11,751 bases of DNA from UBA2862 sp045658005 (GTDB lineage: Bacteria; Bacillota; Clostridia; Christensenellales; Aristaeellaceae), in assembly GCA_045658005.1 (NCBI GenBank), contig JAZOUD010000136.1, forward strand, positions 1-11,751, written 5' to 3'. Of the stretch, positions 6,861-11,751 are shown in pieces. The position numbers and the translations under genes are program-made. The notes below the pieces were generated by a model. That model worked only from the letters and a program-made list of their open reading frames with translations, had not been told where the DNA came from and made no database searches. Positions within the stretch are counted from its first letter, which is position 1. Each line of letters opens with the position of its first letter.

Positions 6861-7085
6861 TTATTGAAGCCTTTCCGGTTCTGTCTCCTGAAGAATCTGC
6901 GCCAGCACCTTGTAATCCAGATACTGTATCCCCTCCACGCCGTCGTGAATCATCTCTGCGAGATTGCTGCTGTAGTATATGTCCATTGCCTTTTCCAGCG
7001 AAATGTCATGCTGATCGGCAATGTAGGCAATCAATCGTTCTTCCAGGTTTTCCTGATAGGTTTGCTCCAGAATCAGATCATCCAC
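6861..7085 (-). CDS. Small acidic protein of unknown function, third gene of DUF3791-DUF3990 operon
   Basis: A 74-residue protein I cannot assign to a named family. It starts with GTG at 7085, backed by TTGGAGGTG, which overlaps the end of the DUF3990 gene; only 3 bases separate the two genes. The sequence is acidic, apparently mostly helical and has no membrane segment. Recognisable stretches are LEERLIAYIADQHDISLEKA (14-33) and DIYYSSNLAEMIHDG (35-49), followed by LDYKVLAQILQET. Its tight coupling to the DUF3990 gene suggests it acts with that protein, perhaps as an inhibitor or partner, but nothing in the sequence proves this. An alternative is an independent small regulatory protein. It is more AT-rich than the LacI gene next to it. 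Confidence 0.75.
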   Translation of the reverse strand: MDDLILEQTYQENLEERLIAYIADQHDISLEKAMDIYYSSNLAEMIHDGVEGIQYLDYKVLAQILQETEPERLQ

Positions 7086-7088
7086 GCT

Positions 7089-7565
7089 TTACACCTCCAA
7101 ATATCCTTCGAAGCGCAATAACATGTCAATCGCCTTTTGTGTAATGAAAGCAAGCTGGTCATAATTCGGATAGACTCGGATTTCCTTTAGCGCCCTTTCC
7201 TTATCCCAGATACCGGAATGATACATGTCGACTACGCGGAAAACCTTGTCGTTGGCGACCTTTCCAATAATCAGGTCATAATCCTGGTAGCCCAACTTGC
7301 CATCCCGGCAATCGCACACAAATTCGATCCAATCCGAAAGGTCGTCGGGGAATCTCTTGACCTGAAGCTCTGTCATGTCATCATCCATCTGATACAGGTT
7401 GACGATAGCCCTGCCGCCATCCAAGACAACCTTGCGTCGCGTCCAGCGCTCTGCCTGCTCCCTGACCGTGGTCACGTAAAATCCCTTTCCGAAATCCAAT
7501 GCACGAAAGGAATGGAGAATGTCCGGCTGACGCACAACTTCGGATGAGCCGTGAGAGACGATCAT
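7089..7565 (-). CDS. DUF3990 family protein, possible ADP-ribosyltransferase-like fold
   Basis: A 158-residue cytoplasmic protein matching DUF3990 from memory: IVSHGSSEVVRQPDI at the N-terminus, then LDFGKGFYVTT (23-33), REQAERW, and the late YDQLAF (135-140). The HG near the start, the GFY-T motif and a late strand with YDQ recall the His-Tyr-Glu arrangement of PARP/diphtheria-toxin-like ADP-ribosyltransferases, which would point to His5, Tyr30 and Gln137 or a nearby acid. This fold link is my inference. ATG 7565 overlaps the DUF3791 stop as ATGA, implying translational coupling. The family is common in gut Clostridia beside DUF3791 and has no established function that I can cite. Confidence 0.85.
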   Translation of the reverse strand: MIVSHGSSEVVRQPDILHSFRALDFGKGFYVTTVREQAERWTRRKVVLDGGRAIVNLYQMDDDMTELQVKRFPDDLSDWIEFVCDCRDGKLGYQDYDLIIGKVANDKVFRVVDMYHSGIWDKERALKEIRVYPNYDQLAFITQKAIDMLLRFEGYLEV

Positions 7566-7777
7566 ACCGCGATCCCTCTGTTTCTCAGATACTTTTCAAT
7601 ATCATCCAATACATATGCGCTGGACTGTGTATGCAGCACGCCATAATGTGGGACAAGATAGGTATCTATGCAGCCGGATTCCTTGAGCTTCCTGTAGACC
7701 GCTGCCGGAGAAATCCCCCATTGATTGGCGCAACGGTGAATCATATATACCACAAAGGCCATTGAATCTTTGTTCAT
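7562..7777 (-). CDS. DUF3791 family protein
   Basis: A 71-residue protein with the DUF3791 pattern: FVVYMIHRCANQWGISP (9-25), then AVYRKLKESGCIDTYLV (26-42), YGVLHTQSSAYVLDDIEKYL (45-64) and a final RNRG. It is probably helical, and the middle resembles a small helix-turn-helix-like fold, which would fit an antitoxin or regulator, though DNA binding is not proven. GGAGG stands about 9-10 bases before ATG 7777. It is the promoter-proximal gene of the trio, directly behind an extended -10 promoter, and overlaps the DUF3990 start by four bases. Antitoxin-first order is typical of many toxin-antitoxin operons, which is the reason for considering that role. Confidence 0.85.
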   Translation of the reverse strand: MNKDSMAFVVYMIHRCANQWGISPAAVYRKLKESGCIDTYLVPHYGVLHTQSSAYVLDDIEKYLRNRGIAV

Positions 7778-7807
7778 GCCTGGCTACCTCCGAGCGTTTC
7801 TGAATCA

Positions 7808-7836
7808 ATTATACCATGTAAGGGAAACGACTACAA
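7808..7836 (-). promoter_or_regulatory. Promoter of the DUF3791-DUF3990 operon
   Basis: On the minus strand a perfect TATAAT (7813-7808) is preceded by TGG, making an extended -10 (TGgTATAAT). A weak -35, TTGTAG (7836-7831), lies 17 bases upstream. The predicted start, about 7801, leaves a leader of roughly 24 bases before ATG 7777. Confidence 0.7.
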
Positions 7837-7879
7837 GAAAAAACAAAAGCTAAAAACCTGGAGTAGGAAACTCACAACG

Positions 7880-7979
7880 TAAGGAAAGACAGGTAAGCAG
7901 AGGACGGGAGAGAAACGCTTCGAATGCAGACAGAGGAGGGTCGGGAAGAGGACGGAAGAAGAGAAGGCAAAGCAAACAG
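7880..7979 (+). repeat. Direct repeat copy 1 (about 100 bp) left of the acetylation cassette
   Basis: This purine-rich stretch matches 11147-11245 in the same orientation. The shared part starts TAAGGAAAGACAGGTAAGCA and ends AAGCAAACAG, with a handful of substitutions and one single-base indel around 7938-7951. The longest identical block covers GGGAGAGAAACGCTTCGAAT and the 14 bases after it. An ATG at 7924 opens a 30-codon reading frame (MQTEEGREE...) that ends at 8016, overlapping the next ORF start. Outside the borders the two copies are unrelated. Nature unknown: a dispersed repeat, a leader shared by a gene family, or the remnant of a mobile element. Confidence 0.88.
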
Positions 7980-8012
7980 GCAGGCAGAAGTCTGTCAAAA
8001 AGGAGTATGCAA

Positions 8013-8201
8013 ATGAAAGAGAGAGAACCCGAGCCGAAGGAAGAGGGGCGATCAGGCGCGGTTCTGGAGATGATTCAGGCGTTTGAGCAGGGCCGGAAAG
8101 AAATCGTCGTTGAGCTTGGCACGCTGGCGAATGAGGGCGGAAGCGGGCCGTTGGAACCGTACCCGCTGACTCCCACTGTAACGCATCAGAATCTGAAGTA
8201 G
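8013..8201 (+). CDS. Small hypothetical protein (62 residues), possibly a gene remnant
   Basis: The ORF reads MKEREPEPKEEGRSGAVLEM and continues through IQAFEQGRKEIVVELGTLAN. I do not recognise the family. The first half is charged and probably helical, and the tail is proline-rich. AGGAG (8001-8005) is 7 bases before ATG 8013, a better fit than the in-frame ATG at 8007, which is too close. The frame stays open upstream into the repeat without another ATG, and it ends by overlapping the last 16 bases of the convergent MBOAT gene. It could be a true small gene, a 5'-damaged fragment of a longer one, or chance in purine-rich DNA. Confidence 0.35.
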   Translation: MKEREPEPKEEGRSGAVLEMIQAFEQGRKEIVVELGTLANEGGSGPLEPYPLTPTVTHQNLK

Positions 8202-9598
8202 ATAAACGGATTGTAAGTTCCTCCGATCAAAAACAGGATTGAAGTCACAAGAATCAGCAACATACAAATATCGTTGACGATATTAACCGCTGGTATCTCT
8301 TTCTGAATAAACGGAAAAATTCTGTTTCTGATCCATACCCAAAGAGGAGAAGCGGCAATAAAACCAACAACAAGGAACGGAATATATCCCCAGAGGTTCA
8401 ACGAGGCGATGGTCACTGGGTTGGTAACTTCTCTGCCTGCAAAGAATAGTCCTGCAACAAATTTGAGCATATCCTTTATGGAATAACCATCGCACATGAA
8501 AATGCTCCAGCCAACCATAACCGCAAGGAAAGTAATCAGCCAACCAAGCAGTTTGGGAAGTCTTTTATGAATATCTGTTACCTTCTCGAAGATGATGAGA
8601 AAACCATAGTAGACACCCCAGATAACAAAATTCCAAGCAGCCCCATGCCATAATCCCGTCAGCGCCCAGACAATACATATATTCAGTATCCATCTTGCCT
8701 TGCCAACACGATTACCGCCGAGAGGGATATAAACATATTCCCGGAAGAACCTTCCGAGTGTAATATGCCATCTGCGCCAGAATTCCGTGACGGATTTTGA
8801 CGAATAAGGATCTTTGAAGTTTTCCGGAAAATGAAAGCCGAAGATAGCTCCCAGTCCTATCGCCATTTCAGAATACCCGGAAAAATCAAAATAGATCTGA
8901 ATGGTGTAGGCTATTACACAAAGCCACGTCATACCTGTTGTAAGCGAAGCCAGAGCATTGTCCTGAACTGTGCTTGCAATGTAGCCAGCCTGGTTGGCCA
9001 GGAGCACTTTTTTACCCAGACCAATGATGAATCGGCCTGTACCATACTGGATGTTCTTCCAGCTTATGTCCGGTGTTTCAATTTCTTTTGCGATTTCTTC
9101 ATATTTTACAATTGGGCCTGCAATAAGTTGGGGGAAAAACATAATGTAGAGTGCAAAAAGAAGAGGGTTTCGCTGTTGCTCAATTTTGCCCCGATAAAGA
9201 TCAACGACATATGTAAGCACTTGAAAAGTGTAAAATGAAATGCCAATCGGCATCACGATATTGGGAATTTGTATTGCTGAACCGCCGATAACATTATTTA
9301 TATTTCTCGCCAAGAAGCCGGCATACTTTGTTATGATAAGCGGGATAACGTTGACGAGGATGGCAACGATCAATGCGAGCTTATTCCTGTTTTTTACAAA
9401 GCGCGACAGGAACCATGTTATTATAATGCAGCCAACAATCAGGAAGATATAGAGTGGTTCGCCTGTGGCATAGAAAATAAGCGAGAACGCAAGAAGAATG
9501 TATTGCCGGACATTCTTCCATGTTTTTGGCGTGACGAAGTATATAATGCATAGAACCGGCAGAAATACAATCAGGAAGGACAAGCTCGAGAAAACCAT
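8186..9598 (-). CDS. MBOAT family O-acyltransferase (AlgI/DltB-like)
   Basis: A 470-residue polytopic membrane protein that moves acetyl groups from the cytoplasm across the membrane for modification of an extracellular polymer. Family landmarks in order: SFLIVFLPVL at the N-terminus, MPIGISFYTFQ (116-126), IYFDFSGYSEMAIGLG (235-250), FWRRWHITLGRFFREYVYIP (273-292) and LTGLWHGAAWNFVIWG (313-328). His318 is the invariant MBOAT catalytic histidine and His278 the second conserved one. Length is normal for AlgI-type enzymes (about 460-520). The ATG overlaps the upstream stop as TAATG, with GAGGAGGG about 10 bases before. It works with the upstream DHHW protein. A DltB role is less likely because no dltA/C/D genes are visible. 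Base composition is much more AT-rich than the sugar operon. Confidence 0.93.
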   Translation of the reverse strand: MVFSSLSFLIVFLPVLCIIYFVTPKTWKNVRQYILLAFSLIFYATGEPLYIFLIVGCIIITWFLSRFVKNRNKLALIVAILVNVIPLIITKYAGFLARNINNVIGGSAIQIPNIVMPIGISFYTFQVLTYVVDLYRGKIEQQRNPLLFALYIMFFPQLIAGPIVKYEEIAKEIETPDISWKNIQYGTGRFIIGLGKKVLLANQAGYIASTVQDNALASLTTGMTWLCVIAYTIQIYFDFSGYSEMAIGLGAIFGFHFPENFKDPYSSKSVTEFWRRWHITLGRFFREYVYIPLGGNRVGKARWILNICIVWALTGLWHGAAWNFVIWGVYYGFLIIFEKVTDIHKRLPKLLGWLITFLAVMVGWSIFMCDGYSIKDMLKFVAGLFFAGREVTNPVTIASLNLWGYIPFLVVGFIAASPLWVWIRNRIFPFIQKEIPAVNIVNDICMLLILVTSILFLIGGTYNPFIYFRF

Positions 9599-10881
9599 TA
9601 TTCATCGCCCTCCTCAAATGTAAACATGTATTCTTCTGTGCTCCACATGCTTTTGTGAGAGCTGATCAGAAGAGTATCGATGTTGTATCTCTTAATTAAA
9701 TCATCAATTGGATTGTCCTTGAGAACGCGGTAATCCACATAAACCAACGTGCTGAAGTTCGAAGCAAGCAGATCCCGTATCGCTCTGTTATAAGAGTCGC
9801 CGCAGATAAGCAGATTTCTCCCGTTTCCTGCGGTATTACGTATGATGTATGGGTACTGCTCTGCGTACCATACTCCATCTACACCAATGGCAATATGATA
9901 CATTGTGATGTAATGATCAGTATCAATATCCTTATTAATTTTTCCCTTCCGATATCTATCGTAAATACCCATGCAAACCGCTTCGATTTCCTCATGCGTT
10001 TCTGAATTGAAGATGGCGTAGGTTTCCTCGGGATAGTCATATTCATAGAAGGAAAATGAGTCGTATCCTCCCTTGTATAGTTCGCCAAGTCCTCTGCCAT
10101 AGCTTCCAAGGTAGACAAAGTCATAGGTTTCAGAAACACGATTTTCAGACAAAGGCACCAACAGATCACCCATTTGGAAATCCTTGTTCATCATTGTGTA
10201 GATATCCTCATATCCCCTTTGGGCACCGCGATGATTCCAATGGTGATCGGTTTTATAGTGCATATCCATATAATCATCAAGATCCCGATAAACAAGATGA
10301 TCGCATCTAACATAGCTCGGTATCGCATCAAGAATCTGCTGATAATGATCTGCAGTTTTTGTGCCGATATAGTTTTCCCACCATGGCATGTCATAAGCCT
10401 GAGAAACGAAGTAGACGTAAAATTTCAGATCGGGGAATTCTTTATGCAGGCGTTCAATCTGATTCACATGCAGACTGACAATATCCGGATTCATCGGATT
10501 TGTGGGAGGGAATTCTGTAATATAGTTGGTGTCCTCGATCATCTGATATTTGCCAATGGCGGTCAGTGAGTACTGATTTTCGGCCTTTGGCATAATACTT
10601 TTTACAGCGCTCGAAGCTATTGCCTCGGAGGTGTTAAAAATACCGAGATAGCTCTTTACTAATTTTTCTCTGAATGGAAATTGGTCAGAAAGGGCAGCGT
10701 CAAGTCGTTCAACAGGGCTCTTCCGATAGGTGATTGATTCCGGTTCGGGATGAATAACCATATCGAATGTTGCCATGGAGCGGTTTTCGCTGCTCTCCAT
10801 TTTCAAAGAAGGTACAAAAAAAGAGCACAAAAGCAATATGAGCAGTGCAAAGACAATCATTGTCGAGCTTCGGTATTTCAT
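9598..10881 (-). CDS. DHHW family protein, AlgX/AlgJ-like SGNH acetyltransferase partner
   Basis: A 427-residue protein with an N-terminal signal-anchor (about residues 8-24) and an extracellular domain. After the anchor come SENRSMATF (31-39) and SDQFPFREKLV (65-75), as usual in the DHHW/AlgJ group. The name-giving motif is KTDHHWNHRGA (210-220), followed much later by LLICGDSYNRAIRDLL (357-372). Compared with AlgX, Asp212, His214 and Ser363 are the probable catalytic triad of an SGNH-like O-acetyltransferase. It would take acetyl from the MBOAT protein and place it on an exported polysaccharide. ATG 10881 has GGAGGGAG about 10 bases upstream. First gene of a two-gene operon, with one-base overlap to the MBOAT start. 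The target polymer is unknown, and no glycosyltransferase is in view. Confidence 0.9.
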   Translation of the reverse strand: MKYRSSTMIVFALLILLLCSFFVPSLKMESSENRSMATFDMVIHPEPESITYRKSPVERLDAALSDQFPFREKLVKSYLGIFNTSEAIASSAVKSIMPKAENQYSLTAIGKYQMIEDTNYITEFPPTNPMNPDIVSLHVNQIERLHKEFPDLKFYVYFVSQAYDMPWWENYIGTKTADHYQQILDAIPSYVRCDHLVYRDLDDYMDMHYKTDHHWNHRGAQRGYEDIYTMMNKDFQMGDLLVPLSENRVSETYDFVYLGSYGRGLGELYKGGYDSFSFYEYDYPEETYAIFNSETHEEIEAVCMGIYDRYRKGKINKDIDTDHYITMYHIAIGVDGVWYAEQYPYIIRNTAGNGRNLLICGDSYNRAIRDLLASNFSTLVYVDYRVLKDNPIDDLIKRYNIDTLLISSHKSMWSTEEYMFTFEEGDE

Positions 10882-11146
10882 CAGGAATCGTCTCCCTCCA
10901 AATCTGGATACTGTAAGTCTTTTCGTTAATGTTTAACACTTTATATACATATTATGCACCAAAAGGAACATCCTCTTAGCGCAAAGAAACTGCTGTCACC
11001 AGCTCAGGGCAATCGCATTACGGAAGCAGTGATAAGTATACCACAGTACAATCGATAAGTCAATCTACAGCAGGGCAACCGCATGATTTAAAAGAGTGTT
11101 TCAATGATACGGGGAGTCAGCGGGGACGGTTTCAACGGCATTGACT
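10882..11146. other. Intergenic region upstream of the acetylation operon, with a possible insertion-element end
   Basis: No convincing gene. AT-rich DNA at 10910-10960 probably holds the operon promoter, but no clean -35/-10 pair is visible (a TATAAA and a CATAAT are present on the minus strand). CAGGGCAATCGCAT (11005-11018) recurs with one mismatch at 11071-11084. The stretch TACGGGGAGTCAGCGGGGAC (11108-11127) and what follows resembles sequences seen at the ends of small transposase elements in Firmicutes, from memory. No transposase is present, so this would be a solo end or remnant. Confidence 0.4.
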
Positions 11147-11245
11147 TAAGGAAAGACAGGTAAGCAGAGGAAGGGAGAGAAACGCTTCGAATGCAGACAG
11201 AGGAGAGGCGGGAGAGGTCGGAAGAAGAGAAGGCCAAGCAAACAG
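11147..11245 (+). repeat. Direct repeat copy 2 (about 99 bp) right of the acetylation cassette
   Basis: Same orientation as 7880-7979, about 3.27 kb away. Differences include C to A in the GAGGA(A)GGG stretch, a short variable patch with one base fewer, and A to C near AAGGC(C)AAGC. ATG 11191 opens a 40-codon frame, MQTEERRERSEEEKAKQTDI and onward, ending at 11313. In this copy the charged E/R/K-rich frame stays intact through the repeat; copy 1 carries an extra base that shifts it. The intact frame hints that the repeat was once coding or carries a micro-ORF. Confidence 0.88.
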
Positions 11246-11392
11246 ACATCCTTGAATGTGAATGGAACACCCACTTTCAAGGTCGCATTTTCCTCATCTC
11301 ATTAATTCAATGAGACAAACGCGGCAACACAAAATCGACCATTTGTCAACTGCTCCCGGCAATTTGTCTGTTATTGTAACTATTCAATCCCG
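11246..11392. other. Non-coding stretch with two hairpins
   Basis: No supportable gene. CCTTGAA (11250-11256) pairs with TTCAAGG (11276-11282), and TCTCATT (11297-11303) pairs with AATGAGA (11309-11315) around a 5-base loop. Neither is followed by a T-run. Their function is not evident. Confidence 0.35.
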
Positions 11393-11468
11393 TACTCCCT
11401 CCGACCCGCTGGACGCTTCGCTAGGCCTTCGGCCACGCGGGCCACCTCCCTCTAGGAAGGAGGCTTTT
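11393..11468. repeat. REP-like intergenic repeat
   Basis: The arrangement is a CTCCCTCCG opening, a GC-rich inverted core (CCCGC ... GCGGG, with GGCCTTCGGCC inside), then CCACCTCCCTC and GGAAGGAGGCTTTT. This matches the layout of palindromic intergenic repeats I remember as frequent in gut Clostridia, often mis-annotated as short proteins. The last part can fold as CCTCC / GGAGG followed by CTTTT, so it might act as a weak terminator on the plus strand. Confidence 0.6.
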
Positions 11469-11512
11469 GGTGTGCATTTACACCTTATAGGCTCCCTCTC
11501 AGAGGTGTGCGC

Positions 11513-11578
11513 AGCCATGCCCTTGGGCAGAGCTGGCTGGCCATTTTCAGGAAAAGGACTACCGACACGCAGGCGTGC
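11513..11578. other. Hairpin-rich sequence flanking the group II intron insertion point
   Basis: CAGCCA and TGGCTG bracket TGCC-CTTG-GGCA (11513-11540), giving a compound stem. CACGC-AG-GCGTG lies near 11567-11578. These sit in what would be the 3' exon of the intron. No gene is recognised; the open frames here look like translations of repeats. Confidence 0.35.
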
Positions 11579-11610
11579 CCAAAAGAACAGCAGTGGTACA
11601 GAACAGTTGA

Positions 11611-11751
11611 ATCGAGTAGGAGGGGGTGATTAGCCCCCGTCCTCTCACCGCACCGTACGTACCGTTCGGTATACGGCGCGTCCAACACAAGCAGATTGAA
11701 TAGACTCGTAGGCAAGGGAGAGATCAAAGAAACCTGCGCGTGCGAGTCTTT
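11611..11751 (-). mobile_element. Group II intron, 3' portion (domains V and VI), continues past right edge
   Basis: On the minus strand, 11680-11649 folds as domain V: CGCGCCGTA pairs with TACGGTGCG (9 bp, one G-U), a 2-base CG bulge, TACC pairs with GGTA, and a GAAC loop. The triad position reads CGC. Domain VI follows (11648-11611) with GGGGG-CTAATCA-CCCCC and a probable bulged branch-point A at 11617, seven bases from an AT-ending 3' splice site (CTACTCGAT) at 11611. Upstream (11749-11702), AGACTCG and CGAGTCT pair and may belong to domain IV or its ORF end. The reverse-transcriptase gene, if present, lies beyond the window. Confidence 0.8.

Noticed and set aside
8142..8167. AGCGGG / CCCGCT inverted repeat downstream of the MBOAT gene as terminator
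   Set aside because: Stem of only 6 bp, a 14-base loop and no T-run on the minus strand; it also falls inside the small plus-strand ORF.
11005..11084. Two CAGGGCAAnCGCAT copies as a CRISPR or iteron array
   Set aside because: Only two short copies with one mismatch 66 bases apart; too few for an array.
7880..11245. The two 100-bp repeats as attL/attR of an integrated element
   Set aside because: No integrase or recombinase gene lies between them, and the copies differ at several positions including an indel, unlike fresh attachment sites. Kept only as direct repeats.
11088..11270. Minus-strand ORF of 60 codons over repeat copy 2
   Set aside because: It is the pyrimidine-rich complement of the repeat, Ser/Leu-rich with no ribosome site.
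11262..11633. Plus-strand ORF of 123 codons
   Set aside because: It crosses the REP-like repeat and the intron end; its Pro/Arg-rich translation is typical of repeat DNA mis-called as protein.
11485..11727. Minus-strand ORF of 80 codons
   Set aside because: It is a translation through intron domains V and VI, which have RNA structure rather than coding signals.

Overview
The window looks like chromosomal DNA from a Bacillota (Clostridia-type, probably gut-associated) bacterium. The evidence is strong GGAGG-type ribosome binding sites before nearly every gene, the small protein families DUF3791 and DUF3990, an intergenic repeat of a kind common in gut Firmicutes, and consensus sigma-70/sigma-A-like promoters. 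Genus and species cannot be read from the sequence. Base composition is mosaic: the left 6.7 kb is GC-rich with G/C-ending codons, while the middle and right are clearly more AT-rich and carry repeats and mobile-element remains.

Left block (1-5749, minus strand): a sugar uptake and catabolism operon, read right to left. Its order is an RbsB-like periplasmic-type binding protein, a DUF2291 membrane-anchored protein, a two-domain RbsA/MglA-type ATPase, an RbsC-type permease, and an L-fucose/L-arabinose isomerase family protein that runs off the left edge. A LacI-type regulator (5750-6757, plus strand) is divergently transcribed. The 169-base gap between them holds two near-consensus back-to-back promoters and several symmetric elements placed where the regulator could act. 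The likely logic is uptake of an aldose by the ABC transporter, isomerisation to a ketose, and local control by the LacI protein. The sugar itself is not identifiable here.

Middle block (6861-7836, minus strand): a tightly coupled three-gene operon, DUF3791, then DUF3990, then an unrecognised 74-residue protein, behind its own extended -10 promoter. The DUF3990 protein has features reminiscent of ADP-ribosyltransferase folds. The arrangement resembles a toxin-antitoxin or effector module, but this is inference.

Right block (7880-11245): a two-gene polysaccharide O-acetylation cassette (DHHW/AlgX-like protein, then an MBOAT acyltransferase, overlapping as TAATG). It is bounded on both sides by a direct repeat of about 100 bp. 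A small uncharacterised ORF lies just inside the left repeat.

Far right (10882-11751): no convincing protein gene. It holds the second repeat copy, a possible insertion-element end, several hairpins, a REP-like intergenic repeat, and the 3' end (domains V and VI) of a group II intron on the minus strand, whose body lies beyond the right edge.
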